From Kocuria rosea subsp. polaris (GTDB lineage: Bacteria > Actinomycetota > Actinomycetes > Actinomycetales > Micrococcaceae), in the NCBI GenBank assembly GCA_023896275.1, contig MLDA01000018.1:1-64000 (forward strand): a stretch of 64,000 nt of DNA, read 5' to 3'. The notes below the pieces were generated by a model that saw nothing but the letters and a program-made list of their open reading frames with translations, was not told the DNA's origin and did not search any database. Below are positions 8,501 through 17,567 of this stretch, piece after piece. The position numbers were made by a program, and so were the translations under genes. The number at the start of each line of letters is the position of its first letter. Within the stretch, counting starts at the first letter, position 1.

Positions 8501-9643
8501 TCAGCGCCCGGTGATCGCCCGGACGACCGTCTCTTGGCGCAGCAGGCCGGTGACGGTGCCCGCCATGTCGACGACGGCGTATTCGCTGCCCTTGAGCGAA
8601 GCGAGATACTGCACGAGCGGCTGGCCCGCCGCATCCTCGCGCACTACGGCGCCGGCTGCGAGGGCCCGTGCGACGCTCGCGGCCGGCGTCGTACCGTAGA
8701 GATCGCGCGGGACGGAGGCGAACGAGGGCGGGTCGATCACGGCCTCGGGGCGCCCGCCCGCGCCGACCAGCACGAACTCGGTTCCTTCGGCGACGTTGCG
8801 GCCGCGTTCGACGACGTCGGCCAGGGTCGCGTCGGCGCGCAGGCCCACGGCCGGTGTCGACAGCGCGGCGGCGCTCAGGGAGGGCAGCCGCAGCCGCATG
8901 CGGGCATCGCGCATCGAGGCGCTCGCCCCCATGAAGATGAATCCGGCGACGAGCAGGCCCACGATGCCGAGGGTGAAGTCGACGGTGCCGAACCGGTAGA
9001 GCGGCCAGCCGACGAACGCGAGAACCAGGCCGACGGCGATGATGCGGCCGGCCCAGCCGGCGGCGATCGTGCCGCGCTCCTGCGAGCCCGTGATCCGCCA
9101 GACGAGCGATTCGACGAGGCGCCCTCCGTCGAGCGGCAGCCCCGGCAGGACGTTGAAGACCGCGACGAGGAAGTTCGCCAGCACGAGGATGTTCAGCAAC
9201 AGCCCGATCACGCCGCCCGGGGACAGCAGGGTCTGCGCGAGCAGCCCGAGCCCGGCGATGATGAAGTTCGCGGCCGGGCCGGCCAGGGCCACTGCGAGCG
9301 AGCGGCCCGGGGTGGCGTTGAAGCTGCCGAACTGGGTGTGCCCGCCCCACAACGTCAGGACAATGCGTGCGCCAGGCCACCCGTAGGCCTTGGCCAGGCG
9401 CGCATGGGCCAGTTCGTGCACGAGCACGGAGAGCAACAGGAGGACCGCGTAGACGAGCGCCACCGCATAGGCGCCGGCGCCGATGCCGGGCAGCGCGCGG
9501 CCCACGTCGGGTCCGAAGGCGAACACGACGAACGCGGCGATGACGAACCAGGACCACGCAAGCGTGACGGGCACGCCGGCGATGCGGCCGAGCGGTATCC
9601 CGGAGCGTGCGGAGGACTCCTCGGTGTCGTGCTGCCCGCTCAC
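8501..9643 (-). CDS. Site-2 protease family (M50) metalloprotease with CBS-like C-terminus
   Basis: Intramembrane zinc protease of the SpoIVFB/S2P-like group. From the GTG start the product has 380 residues. Catalytic motif VHELAHARL (HELAH at about 76-80) lies inside a membrane segment, and the third ligand is Asp172 in NVLPGLPLDGGR. About five to six hydrophobic helices are seen before residue 270. The remaining roughly 100 residues look like a pair of CBS motifs (LRADATLADVVERG... ; ...VVDMAGTVTGLLRQETVVRAI). The GTG start overlaps the stop of the upstream HAD gene in GTGA and was preferred over a longer frame. Substrates cannot be inferred. Confidence 0.9.
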   Translation of the reverse strand: MSGQHDTEESSARSGIPLGRIAGVPVTLAWSWFVIAAFVVFAFGPDVGRALPGIGAGAYAVALVYAVLLLLSVLVHELAHARLAKAYGWPGARIVLTLWGGHTQFGSFNATPGRSLAVALAGPAANFIIAGLGLLAQTLLSPGGVIGLLLNILVLANFLVAVFNVLPGLPLDGGRLVESLVWRITGSQERGTIAAGWAGRIIAVGLVLAFVGWPLYRFGTVDFTLGIVGLLVAGFIFMGASASMRDARMRLRLPSLSAAALSTPAVGLRADATLADVVERGRNVAEGTEFVLVGAGGRPEAVIDPPSFASVPRDLYGTTPAASVARALAAGAVVREDAAGQPLVQYLASLKGSEYAVVDMAGTVTGLLRQETVVRAITGR

Positions 9644-10398
9644 GCCGTGGTCCCGCCGGCGGCCGGCAAGGCGCGGACCAGTGCGTCGAGATCGTCCGCG
9701 GTGCGTCCGGCCAGACTCTCCCATTCGGTCCAGTTCTCCGGCTGCGGAAGTTCGATGAAGTGCGGGACCGCGATCGTGACCGCGCCGCTCGCGGCGGCCG
9801 AGGCGACGCCGGGTACGGAGTCCTCGATCGCGACGACGCGGCGCGCCTCCAGGCCGGGCACGATGTCACCCATGCGCTCCAGGCCCTGCAGGTACGGCTC
9901 CGGGTGCGGCTTGCCGCGCTGCACCATGTCACCCGTCACTTTGAACCGCATGGTGCCGGGCGGCAGCGCGTCCACGACCAGGCCCGCGAGGGGTCCCTCG
10001 GACATGGTCACGAGCGCGCAGGGAACCCCGGCGGCGGCGAGTTGTTCGAGCAGCTCGCGCGCACCCGGCCGCCACGGGATCTCCCGACGCACGCTGGACA
10101 TAACCTCGTGCGAGAGAGTGTCGACGATGTGGCGGATCTCGAGGGAAGGGCCGCCTCCGGCGATGATCGCGTCACGGATCATCGCGGCGCTGACGGGCAG
10201 GGCGTTGCCGACGAGCCGCATCGCGTCCTCGTGCGTCCATTCGCAGCCGTAGGCATGGACCAGGTCCTTCTCGGCCCGGATCCAGTACGGCTCGGTGTCG
10301 ACAATCGTCCCGTCCATGTCCCACAGCACGGCCTGCAGGCCGTGGCGGGGGTCGAATCGATTGGCGGTCGCGGCTACCGCGGAGTCAGTCGAAGGCAT
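9640..10398 (-). CDS. HAD-superfamily hydrolase (phosphatase-like)
   Basis: Predicted phosphohydrolase of 252 residues. Motif I is LWDMDGTIVDTEP (nucleophile Asp27, acid Asp29), motif II VTMSEG, motif III lysine in RGKPHPEPYL, and motif IV VVAIEDSVPGVASA. An alpha-helical cap between motifs I and II places it with the beta-phosphoglucomutase/sugar-phosphatase-like subfamily. The substrate cannot be told from sequence. It is the first gene of a probable minus-strand operon leading into the site-2 protease by a four-base overlap. Confidence 0.88.
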   Translation of the reverse strand: MPSTDSAVAATANRFDPRHGLQAVLWDMDGTIVDTEPYWIRAEKDLVHAYGCEWTHEDAMRLVGNALPVSAAMIRDAIIAGGGPSLEIRHIVDTLSHEVMSSVRREIPWRPGARELLEQLAAAGVPCALVTMSEGPLAGLVVDALPPGTMRFKVTGDMVQRGKPHPEPYLQGLERMGDIVPGLEARRVVAIEDSVPGVASAAASGAVTIAVPHFIELPQPENWTEWESLAGRTADDLDALVRALPAAGGTTA

Positions 10399-10536
10399 GC
10401 GGCCAGTCTATCGGGGACACGCCGTGCGGCCCTCCTCTGCGGGCGAGCCGACAGCGAACGCCGCGGAGCCGTCGTCGTGCGAAATGGGCGCGCAGAATGA
10501 CGCGCGCCGCACGCCGGGCCGCGCTAGGGTGATCTC

Positions 10537-11520
10537 GTGGTTGAGAATTCGCATCGACAGCAAGATCCTGACGAACCGGGTCACGACGACGCCGGCGACG
10601 CCCCCGCGACCGGCGACGCGCCCGGGCAGCGCGGCAGCCTCCTCGAGGCGATGGACACGATCGAGGGCGGCAACGGGCGGCCGTGCGTCATGGTTGTCGC
10701 GTTCGAGGGCTGGAACGACGCCGGCGGGGCGGCCAGCGACGCCGCGCGCCTGCTCGCCACCGAATTCAACGCGCAGAGGTTCGCGACGATCGGCGAGGAT
10801 GACTACTACGACTACCAGTTCGCCCGGCCATCGGTCCGCCGGAACGCGGCGGGGCAGCGGATCGTCCACTGGCCCGCGACCCACTTCTACCGGGCGGCGC
10901 TGAAGGACCACGATTTCGATCTGATCCTCGTCCGGGGCGTCGAGCCGACCTACCGTTGGAAGGCCTTCTGCGCCGAACTGCTCACGCTAGCCGAGGCCAA
11001 CGGCGTGAAGGCGCTCGTGCTCACCGGCGCGCTGCTCGCCGACACCCCGCACTCGCGCCCCATCCCGGTGACCCGCACAAGCGAGCACGACGAGCTGCGC
11101 GCGATTCTCAAAGCGGAGCCGTCGAGCTACGAGGGGCCGACGGGGATCGTCGGCGTGCTGGCAGCGCTCGCGGCGGCGGCCGGGGTCCCGACGGTCTCGG
11201 CGTGGGCCGCGGTCCCGCACTACGTCGGGCAGTCCCCCTCACCCAAGGCGACGTATGCCCTCATGCGTCACCTCGAGGACCTGCTGCACCTCTCGCTCGA
11301 CCTGCATGCGCTTTCGGAGGATGCGGACGCCTGGGAGCGCGGCGTCGATGAACTCGCGGCCGACGACGAGGAGATCGGCGAATACGTGAAGCAGCTCGAA
11401 GAGGCGCAGGACGCCGCGGATTTACCGGAGGCGAGCGGCGAATCGATCGCGCGCGAATTCGAGCGCTACCTCAAACGTCGCGATCAGGGCCGTGGCGACG
11501 GTCGTACCGACGGCGCCTGA
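10537..11520 (+). CDS. PAC2-family protein
   Basis: Member of the PAC2 family, named after eukaryotic proteasome assembly chaperone 2; its bacterial function is not established. The 327-residue product (GTG start) has the conserved core MVVAFEGWNDAGGAA near residue 50, FDLILVRGVEPTYRWKAF, a central LVLTGALLADTPHSRP and VSAWAAVPHYVGQSPSPKA. It ends in an acidic helix and a basic tail. It is divergent from the HAD gene and lies about 3 kb from arc. Since the 20S proteasome genes are missing here, a proteasome assembly role is not supported by context. Confidence 0.85.
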   Translation: MVENSHRQQDPDEPGHDDAGDAPATGDAPGQRGSLLEAMDTIEGGNGRPCVMVVAFEGWNDAGGAASDAARLLATEFNAQRFATIGEDDYYDYQFARPSVRRNAAGQRIVHWPATHFYRAALKDHDFDLILVRGVEPTYRWKAFCAELLTLAEANGVKALVLTGALLADTPHSRPIPVTRTSEHDELRAILKAEPSSYEGPTGIVGVLAALAAAAGVPTVSAWAAVPHYVGQSPSPKATYALMRHLEDLLHLSLDLHALSEDADAWERGVDELAADDEEIGEYVKQLEEAQDAADLPEASGESIAREFERYLKRRDQGRGDGRTDGA

Positions 11521-11540
11521 TCGCGGTTCGTTTCAGGCGC
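11513..11540. terminator. Short bidirectional hairpin between PAC2 gene and mshC
   Basis: Perfect 8-bp inverted repeat (GCGCCTGA / TCAGGCGC, 12-base loop) that spans the stop codons of two convergent genes. There is no T-run. It may serve both transcripts. Confidence 0.45.
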
Positions 11541-12822
11541 GGTCGTCGGCAACCAGCTTGAGGCCCAGGAGAGCGTCGATGACGTCGACGAGTTCCTCGC
11601 GCGCGGACGAATCGGGCTCCCCCTCCGGGATGGAGGCGGCCCACGCGTCGAGTTCCGCAAGGGCGGACGGGGCATCGAGGTCGTTCGCCAGGTGCGCCAT
11701 GAGGCGCGGCGGGAGCGAGTCGGCCTCCGCGCGCGTCGCCGTCGACAGGCGGTTCGACCACGCCGACAGGCGCTCGGCGGCCGCCGTCAGGAGCGCGTCG
11801 GTCCAGAACCAATCGCTGCGGTAGTGCTGTCCGAGCAGCACGGCGCGGATCGCCATCGGGTCCGTCCCGGACTCACGCAGCTTCGAGACCAGCACCAGGT
11901 TGCCCTTGGACTTGCTCATCTTTTCACCGTCGAGGCCCACCATGCCGGCGTGCACGAAGTGCTCGGCCAGCGCGGTGTCGTCCTGAGCGCTCGCATGCCC
12001 GGCCGAGAACTCGTGGTGCGGGAAGATCAGGTCGCTGCCGCCCCCCTGGACCGTGAACGGGGCGGGCAGGAAACGCCGCGCGATGACTGAACACTCGATG
12101 TGCCAGCCAGGCCGACCGGCACCGAGGCTACCGCCGTCCCACTGCGGTTCGCCGTCGCGCGCGACGCGCCAGAGCATTGGATCGAGGGCGTCGCGCTTGC
12201 CGGGCCGCTCGGGGTCGCCGCCGCGCTCGGCGAAGAATGAAGCCATCGTCACGGTGTCGTAGCCGCTGACCGCTCCGAGCTGCCAGGCGCCGTTGGCCGC
12301 CGCGGCGGAGTCGAAGTACACGTCCCCGTCGGGTTCGCCATCACCGCCGGCCACGCGGTAGGCGTAGCCGTCGGCGAGCATGCGTTCGACGACGGGCACG
12401 ATCCACTCGACCGATTCGACGGCCCCGATGTAATCGGCCGGCGGGATGACGCGCAGCGCCTCCATGTCGCGCCGGAACAAGTCGGTCTGATCTCTTGCCA
12501 GATCCTGCCAGTCGACCCCGGTCGCCTCAGCGCGCTCGAGCAGCGGGTCGTCGACGTCGGTGACGTTCTGCACGTAGGCGACCTCGCGTCCCTGCGCGCG
12601 CCACAGGCGGTTGAGCAGGTCGAAGGACACGTAGGTGGCCGCGTGGCCCATGTGCGTCGCGTCGTAGGGCGTGATCCCGCAGACGTACAGGCTGGCGTCG
12701 GTGTCCGTCCTGACGGGCGCGACCTCGCGGCTCGACGAGTCGTGGAGGTGAAGCGGGGTCGCTTCGGCGCGGGCCGCCAGAGTGGGCAGCGGCGGGATGA
12801 CAGGGGCCTGCCAAGCGTGCAC
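11533..12822 (-). CDS. L-cysteine:1D-myo-inositol 2-amino-2-deoxy-alpha-D-glucopyranoside ligase MshC
   Basis: ATP-dependent ligase that joins cysteine to GlcN-inositol in mycothiol synthesis. It is a paralogue of cysteinyl-tRNA synthetase. The 429-residue product shows the MshC-type N-terminus [20 protein letters not shown] (HIGH-like motif THMGH, 56-60), the zinc/cysteine-binding region with [12 protein letters not shown] and [10 protein letters not shown], and KMSKSKGN at 301-308. The length is shorter than CysRS and the THMGH form plus the N-terminal extension separate it from CysS. GTG start with AAAGGA upstream. It lies downstream of uppP on the same strand. Confidence 0.94.
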   Translation of the reverse strand: MHAWQAPVIPPLPTLAARAEATPLHLHDSSSREVAPVRTDTDASLYVCGITPYDATHMGHAATYVSFDLLNRLWRAQGREVAYVQNVTDVDDPLLERAEATGVDWQDLARDQTDLFRRDMEALRVIPPADYIGAVESVEWIVPVVERMLADGYAYRVAGGDGEPDGDVYFDSAAAANGAWQLGAVSGYDTVTMASFFAERGGDPERPGKRDALDPMLWRVARDGEPQWDGGSLGAGRPGWHIECSVIARRFLPAPFTVQGGGSDLIFPHHEFSAGHASAQDDTALAEHFVHAGMVGLDGEKMSKSKGNLVLVSKLRESGTDPMAIRAVLLGQHYRSDWFWTDALLTAAAERLSAWSNRLSTATRAEADSLPPRLMAHLANDLDAPSALAELDAWAASIPEGEPDSSAREELVDVIDALLGLKLVADDRA

Positions 12823-12884
12823 GAGGCATCCTTTCGGATCGACGAAGAAAAGCGGGCTCGCTCGAGCCCTAAAGGTTCAGCGCT

Positions 12885-13727
12885 CTAGACGGGATTAATA
12901 ATCCCGAATCCGAGAAGAAGGAAGATCGCGACGCCGAGTGCGATTCGGTACCAGACGAACAGCCGGTAGTTGTGCGTCGAGATGTATCGCAGCAGCCAGG
13001 CGACGATCGCGTAGCCGACGACGAACGCGATGCCCGTAGCTACCAGGGTTTCCGCCATGCTGTAGGGGCCGTTGAGCGATGGATCACCCAGGGACTTCGC
13101 GAGCTTGTAGAGGCCGGAGGCGACGACGGCGGGGATAGCCAGCAGGAAGGCGTAGCGGGTCGCGGCTTCACGGGTGTAGCCGAGGATGAGGCCACCGGTG
13201 ATGGTGCCGCCGGAGCGCGAGACGCCCGGCACGAGCGCCAACGCCTGGAAGAGACCGTAGATGATGCCGTGTTTGTAGGTCAGGTCTTTGAGCTCGCGTT
13301 GCTGCCGTCCGTACGTGTCGGCGATCGCGAGGACGATGCCGAAGAGGATCAGCATCGTCGCGGTGATCCAGAGACTACGGAAGGTCGTGTCGATGTAGTC
13401 CTCGAGGAGCAGCCCCAGGATGGCGATGGGAAGGCTACCGATGATGATGAGCCAACCCATGCGCGCGTCGGGGTCGTTGCGGGGCGCCTTGCCGACGAGC
13501 GACTTAGACCAGGTTCCGATGATGCGGACGATGTCGTTCCAGAAGTACAGGATGACGGCGGCCTCGGTGCCGAGCTGCGTGATTGCAGTAAAGGCGGCGC
13601 CAGGGTCCTGCGCGTTCGGTAGGAACTCCCCGACGATGCGCACGTGCGCGCTCGAGGAGATCGGCAGGAATTCGGTCAGCCCCTGCACGAGGCCCAGAAT
13701 GATCGCTTCTATCCAACTCACGACCAC
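12885..13727 (-). CDS. Undecaprenyl-diphosphate phosphatase UppP (BacA)
   Basis: Integral membrane phosphatase that recycles undecaprenyl diphosphate to the monophosphate carrier used in peptidoglycan synthesis; it also gives bacitracin tolerance. The 280-residue product has about eight hydrophobic segments and both signature motifs: [14 protein letters not shown] near the N-terminus and the active-site loop [12 protein letters not shown] near residue 170. The C-terminus ends in a hydrophobic [16 protein letters not shown], which is normal for the family. Confidence 0.95.
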   Translation of the reverse strand: MVVSWIEAIILGLVQGLTEFLPISSSAHVRIVGEFLPNAQDPGAAFTAITQLGTEAAVILYFWNDIVRIIGTWSKSLVGKAPRNDPDARMGWLIIIGSLPIAILGLLLEDYIDTTFRSLWITATMLILFGIVLAIADTYGRQQRELKDLTYKHGIIYGLFQALALVPGVSRSGGTITGGLILGYTREAATRYAFLLAIPAVVASGLYKLAKSLGDPSLNGPYSMAETLVATGIAFVVGYAIVAWLLRYISTHNYRLFVWYRIALGVAIFLLLGFGIINPV

Positions 13728-13820
13728 GACACTACTGGACGGCCCGGACAGCTAGGGTCGGACACACCCCTGTCGCAGCAAGTTCATCGTTCGGCGGGAA
13801 ACGCCGGACAACGCGGGCGA

Positions 13821-14054
13821 TCAGCCGTGGTCGCCATCTTCGTCGTCTTCGCTGTCGTCGTACAACTCCAGCGGCAGGACTTCTTCGTGGGCGTCGTAGA
13901 GTGCGTCCTCGTAGCTTTCGAAGGCGTCGGCAACGGCGAAGAACGCGGCCTCGACAGCGGGATCCGAGTCGCTCCGGCGCGAAACGATGGCGCTCAGGTG
14001 CTCGTCCAAGGACACCTTCAGTGCTTCCAAAGCAATGCGCGGATCTGTAGTCAT
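13821..14054 (-). CDS. Small acidic conserved actinobacterial protein (sometimes annotated primosomal)
   Basis: Conserved hypothetical protein of 77 residues, starting MTTDPRIALEALKVSL. The N-terminal two-thirds is predicted helical (repeated Leu/Ala, DAFESYEDALYDAHEE) and the tail is strongly acidic (DDSEDDEDGDHG). Homologues in Arthrobacter-like genomes are sometimes labelled primosomal protein, but I see no DNA-replication motif and would not assign that role. The ATG at 14054 is preferred to an upstream one because the extra 28 residues are low-complexity. It probably has its own promoter upstream, in the gap to the divergent DUF5703 gene. Confidence 0.65.
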   Translation of the reverse strand: MTTDPRIALEALKVSLDEHLSAIVSRRSDSDPAVEAAFFAVADAFESYEDALYDAHEEVLPLELYDDSEDDEDGDHG

Positions 14055-14178
14055 GCTCTGACCGTACCGTTGAATCGGGAAACTGGGTAGAGCCCATTTT
14101 CTTCGCGTGGTGGACCTCGCGTCCGTGGCGCATTTCACGTCTTGAAATCGGCGCCGGTCGGGGTACTCTCTCTCACAT

Positions 14179-14433
14179 ATGCAGCAACGTTCGCAGCCAC
14201 CGTCCAGCTTCCCGACGGCCGAGCGGGTCAGGGACCCGCAGGACCCGTACGAGTACCTCGTCGTGACCGTTTACCCGGGCCAGTCGCTGGCGCAGGCGCG
14301 CCAGGGCCTGGTCGAACACGCGGAGTACGGCAAGTGGGAGCTCAAGCGCACCGTGAAGTACACGGGCGGCCTCTACCGCTACTGGTTGCGTCGGCGGGTC
14401 ATGCGCGTCGAACGCACGATGCACGTCTACTGA
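14179..14433 (+). CDS. DUF5703 family small protein
   Basis: Unknown function; 84 residues. A short, basic, predicted mixed alpha/beta protein with the block YEYLVVTVYPGQSLAQARQG followed by HAEYGKWELKRTVKYTGGL and the basic WLRRRVMRVERTMHVY at the C-terminus. The pattern matches a small family widespread in actinobacteria. There is no signal peptide or membrane segment. It is convergent with the acyl-CoA dehydrogenase-like gene only six bases away. Confidence 0.75.
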   Translation: MQQRSQPPSSFPTAERVRDPQDPYEYLVVTVYPGQSLAQARQGLVEHAEYGKWELKRTVKYTGGLYRYWLRRRVMRVERTMHVY

Positions 14434-14439
14434 CCGCCC

Positions 14440-15603
14440 CTACTGCAGCGGTCCGAGCAGCCAGTTCGCGACCGTAGCGTGCGCCGACTCGGAGTCCGAG
14501 GGGTGGTACAGGCTCGCCAGCACGTCCCGATAGAGCCGCTCGAGCTCGCTGCCGCGGTAATACTGCCCGCCCCCGGAGACCTTGAGCGCTGCGTCCACCG
14601 ATGAGCGAGCGACGTCACCCGCGCGGGTGCGCAGGCTGACGAGTTTCGGGAACCACGCAGAGCCGTGGTCGACGCCGGCGTCCAGGTCACAGGTGATCTG
14701 CGTGAGGAACGCGTCGAGCGCGACGACGTCCATCCCGGCCTCCGCGACCCGCCAGCGAATGTCCGGGTCCTGATCGAGGGACCGGTCCGCGGCCAGCGAG
14801 CGCCGTTTCGCCGGGTGCTCCGCCGCCAGCTCCAGAGCACGATCGGCGATCCCGGCGTACACGGAGGCGGTCAGCGTGAGGAAGGCGCCGAAGATGCCGA
14901 AGACCAGCGCGTCCGGCTGGGGCCCGACCGGCAGGCGGGTGTGGACCCACTCGGGCGAGGCCAACGCGCCGTCGAGCCGCGTGGACTGTGACTGGCTGGC
15001 CCGCATCCCCAGCGTGTCCCAGTCGTCCCCGATCGTGACCCCGGGATCCTCCCGGTCGACGAACGCGTGCACGAGCTCGCCGCCGTCGTTCTTCCCGAAG
15101 ACCCCCAGTCGCGTCCACGCCGGCGAGAGGGACGTGAAAATCTTCCTGCCCGTGTACCTCACGCCATCGGCGCCCTCCTCGGCGCGCGTCGTGGAGTCGA
15201 ACAGCACGTGGTCGTTGCCCGGCTCGGAGATGCCGAAGGCCAGCACGTGGCCCGTCTCGATCCAGTCATCCACGAAGTCCAACCGGTGGTCCGCTTTGGT
15301 GTGCAGCAGGTGCACGACGCCGGCCCATACCAGGTGCATGTTCACAGCCAGCGCGGTGCCGGGAGCGTGTGCGCCGAGCAGGCGCTGCGCGGCCGCTGCC
15401 TCAGCGAGCCCCCAGCCCGCGCCGCCACGCTCGACCGGGAGCAGCGCCTTGAGGTAGCCGGCCGCGACGAGCGCGTCGAAGTCCTGCCGGGCGAAGGTGT
15501 TGGACTCGTCGTGCGCTCGGGCGCGCTCGCGCAGCCCGGAGAGCAGTTCTTCGCTTAGGACAGTGCGGACGCTCGACTCGAGCGCCGGATGCAGGATCGC
15601 CAT
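14440..15603 (-). CDS. Acyl-CoA dehydrogenase family flavoprotein
   Basis: Predicted FAD-dependent oxidoreductase of the acyl-CoA dehydrogenase fold, 387 residues. N-terminal helical domain, then a central beta domain with GISEPGNDHVLFDSTTRAEE (flavin-contact region) and GRKIFTSLSPAWTRLGVFG, and a C-terminal helical bundle ending in GGGQYYRGSELERLYRDV, where the family's FAD-binding residues usually lie. No clear catalytic Glu is visible, so it may be a desulfurisation or monooxygenase-like branch rather than a fatty-acid enzyme; the substrate is unknown. The AGGAGG site overlaps the stop codon region of the M20 gene upstream, so the two are probably one transcript. Confidence 0.85.
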   Translation of the reverse strand: MAILHPALESSVRTVLSEELLSGLRERARAHDESNTFARQDFDALVAAGYLKALLPVERGGAGWGLAEAAAAQRLLGAHAPGTALAVNMHLVWAGVVHLLHTKADHRLDFVDDWIETGHVLAFGISEPGNDHVLFDSTTRAEEGADGVRYTGRKIFTSLSPAWTRLGVFGKNDGGELVHAFVDREDPGVTIGDDWDTLGMRASQSQSTRLDGALASPEWVHTRLPVGPQPDALVFGIFGAFLTLTASVYAGIADRALELAAEHPAKRRSLAADRSLDQDPDIRWRVAEAGMDVVALDAFLTQITCDLDAGVDHGSAWFPKLVSLRTRAGDVARSSVDAALKVSGGGQYYRGSELERLYRDVLASLYHPSDSESAHATVANWLLGPLQ

Positions 15604-15612
15604 AGCGGCCTC

Positions 15613-16932
15613 CTAGTAGGTCGAGATCAGGCGGTGCAGGACCCGCACGCCGAACTGGAGCGCGTCGACCGGCACGCGCTCGTCGACGCCGTGGAACATG
15701 CCGGTGAAGTCCAGATCCGCTGGCAGGCGCAAAGGAGCGAACCCGTAACCGGTGATGCCCAGCCGGGCCAGGGACTTGTTGTCCGTGCCGCCGGAGAGCA
15801 TGTACGGCAGCACGACCGCGTCGGGGTCTTCGGCCTTGAGGTTGGCGATCATGGACTCGACCAGGTCGCCGGAGAAGGGGACCTCGAGGGAGATGTCGGC
15901 GTGGTCCGTGACGAGGTTGACGCCGTCTCCCGCCAGGCCCCGCAGCGTTTCCAGGACGAGTTCGTCCTGTCCGGGCAGGGTGCGGCAGTCGATCATGGCC
16001 TCCGCGTGGCCCGGGATGACGTTGTGCTTGTAACCGGCCTTCAGTGCCGTCGGGTTGGAGGTGTTCTGCAGTGTCGCCCCCACGAATCTCGCCACCGTGC
16101 CGAGCTCGTCGAGCAGCGCTTGGGGGTTGTCCTCGTCGAACTCGACGCCGGTCATATCCGAGACGCCGTCGAGGAAGGCCCGCGTGGTCTTGGTGTATTC
16201 GATGGGCCACTGGTGGGCACCAATGCGGCTGACCGCCCCGGCCAGGCGCGCGACGGCATTGTCGTCGTTAATCTGGGATCCGTGTCCGGCTCGGCCGGTG
16301 GCCTGCAGCCGCAGCCAGTTGATCCCCTTCTCTGCGGTCTGCAGGAAGTAGGCGCGGCGGCCGTTGATCGTGGAGGAGAATCCGCCGACCTCGCTGATGG
16401 CCTCGGTGGCCCCGTCGAAGAGCTCGGGGTGTTTCTGGACCAGCCATCCGGCTCCGTAGTCGCCCCCGGCCTCTTCGTCGGAGAAGAAGGCGTAGACGAT
16501 GTCCCGCTTGGGCCGCTGGCCGTTGCGGTGCATGGAGCGCATGACCGCGAGGATCATCGCGTCCATGTCCTTCATATCGACGGCGCCGCGCCCCCAGATG
16601 AGCCCGTCCTTGATTTCGCCGGAGAACGGGTCGACGCTCCAGTCCTCCGCCTGCGCGGGTACGACGTCGAGGTGGCCGTGGACGACGAGTGCGGGCAGTG
16701 AGGGGTCTTGGCCCTCGATGCGGCCAACCACACTGGCGCGCCCCGGCGACGACTCGAAGATCTCAGGGTTCGCGCCGGCCTCGGCCATGAGCGCCGCTAC
16801 GTACTCGGCGGCCCGGCGTTCCCCGCGGGAATCGTTGTTTCCGAAGTTCGAGGTGTCGATCCGGATGAGGTTCCGGCAGATCTCGACGACCTCCTCTTCG
16901 GCGGTGATGGCCTGCTGACGAGGTGAATTCAT
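15613..16932 (-). CDS. M20/M25/M40 family metallopeptidase
   Basis: Predicted dizinc amidohydrolase or peptidase of 439 residues. Metal-site motifs are LVVHGHLDVVPA, GRGAVDMKDMDA, YAFFSDEEAGG (catalytic Glu and metal-bridging Glu pair) and a late His in GMFHGVDERVPV. A dimerisation domain spans about 200-310 (ATGRAGHGSQINDDNAV). The start chosen is the ATG of MNSPRQQ at 16932, with GGAAGGATGACGCC upstream; the frame is open for another 51 codons but lacks a better site. Function beyond hydrolysis of a small peptide or acyl-amino acid cannot be told. It is upstream of the acyl-CoA dehydrogenase-like gene by nine bases. Confidence 0.92.
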   Translation of the reverse strand: MNSPRQQAITAEEEVVEICRNLIRIDTSNFGNNDSRGERRAAEYVAALMAEAGANPEIFESSPGRASVVGRIEGQDPSLPALVVHGHLDVVPAQAEDWSVDPFSGEIKDGLIWGRGAVDMKDMDAMILAVMRSMHRNGQRPKRDIVYAFFSDEEAGGDYGAGWLVQKHPELFDGATEAISEVGGFSSTINGRRAYFLQTAEKGINWLRLQATGRAGHGSQINDDNAVARLAGAVSRIGAHQWPIEYTKTTRAFLDGVSDMTGVEFDEDNPQALLDELGTVARFVGATLQNTSNPTALKAGYKHNVIPGHAEAMIDCRTLPGQDELVLETLRGLAGDGVNLVTDHADISLEVPFSGDLVESMIANLKAEDPDAVVLPYMLSGGTDNKSLARLGITGYGFAPLRLPADLDFTGMFHGVDERVPVDALQFGVRVLHRLISTY

Positions 16933-16995
16933 GGCGTCATCCTTCCGTGGTGGATCCGTAGCTCCACAGTAGCGACGCACGCCACAACCCGTGAA

Positions 16996-17025
16996 TTGGT
17001 GTCCGCCGAAATCATGGTGTAGAGT
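16996..17025 (+). promoter_or_regulatory. Candidate promoter of tRNA-Leu
   Basis: TTGGTG, 18 bases, then TAGAGT, about 60 bases upstream of the tRNA. It fits a vegetative promoter, but the -10 match is imperfect. Confidence 0.4.
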
Positions 17026-17087
17026 ATTACTCGCTGCTGACGCGGCGGGAGAAAAAAACGCTCCTGACCTGCGGAAATAGTTCACCT

Positions 17088-17173
17088 GCGCGGGTGGCGG
17101 AATAGGCAGACGCGCTAGCTTGAGGTGCTAGTCCTCGTATTAGAGGGTGGGGGTTCAAGTCCCCCCTCGCGCA
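17088..17173 (+). tRNA. tRNA-Leu, anticodon GAG
   Basis: An 86-base leucine-type tRNA with a long variable arm. The acceptor stem GCGCGGG pairs with CTCGCGC (one G-U), the anticodon stem CTAGC/GCTAG is perfect around loop TTGAGGT (anticodon GAG), and the T-arm is GGGGGTTCAAGTCCCCC. CCA is not encoded (ACAGA follows). Confidence 0.97.
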
Positions 17174-17194
17174 CAGAGGTCCGTTCGCGGACAT

Positions 17195-17226
17195 GAAGGC
17201 CGGCTTCCATGAGGAAGCTGGCCTTC
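17195..17226 (+). terminator. Terminator after tRNA-Leu
   Basis: 14-bp stem with one mismatch (GAAGGCCGGCTTCC / GGAAGCTGGCCTTC) and an ATGA loop, 20 bases past the tRNA. There is no strong T-run (GCTGTATC follows). Confidence 0.65.
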
Positions 17227-17286
17227 GCTGTATCTACACACCCCCCCGACCGGAATAGTCGCTGCACTCGCGCGGTTGAGACCGAT

Positions 17287-17556
17287 ATGAACGAAGCAGC
17301 AAAGAACGAATACGTCCCCACCTCTGGTGTCACGATGTTCACCACGTCCTGGTGCGGCTACTGCCGCAACCTCAAGCGCATGATGGATTCCGAGGGCATC
17401 GCCTACCGCGAGGTCAACATCGAGGAGACCCCCGGCACCGCGGAGATCGTCGAGTCCTTCAACGGCGGCAATCAGACGGTCCCGACTTTGATCTTCCCTG
17501 ACGGCAGTGCGGCCACGAATCCGCGCATTGACGAGGTCCGGCAGCGGCTGGTGTAG
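17287..17556 (+). CDS. Mycoredoxin (glutaredoxin-like, Mrx1 type)
   Basis: Small thiol-disulfide oxidoreductase that reduces S-mycothiolated proteins with mycothiol. The 89-residue thioredoxin fold has the active site TTSWCGYCRNLK (Cys23, Cys26), the cis-proline motif QTVPTLIF and a C-terminal helix IDEVRQRLV. The CGYC centre and the surrounding sequence are typical of actinobacterial mycoredoxin rather than NrdH. The start is ATG at 17287; an in-frame start at 17209 lies inside the tRNA terminator and is rejected. It is separated from the next gene by a 152-base gap with a tandem repeat and a hairpin. Confidence 0.92.
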   Translation: MNEAAKNEYVPTSGVTMFTTSWCGYCRNLKRMMDSEGIAYREVNIEETPGTAEIVESFNGGNQTVPTLIFPDGSAATNPRIDEVRQRLV

Positions 17557-17567
17557 TGCACCGGGAT

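Noticed and set aside
17209-17286. Longer N-terminus for mycoredoxin
   Set aside because: The extension starts inside the tRNA-Leu terminator and carries no conserved residues.
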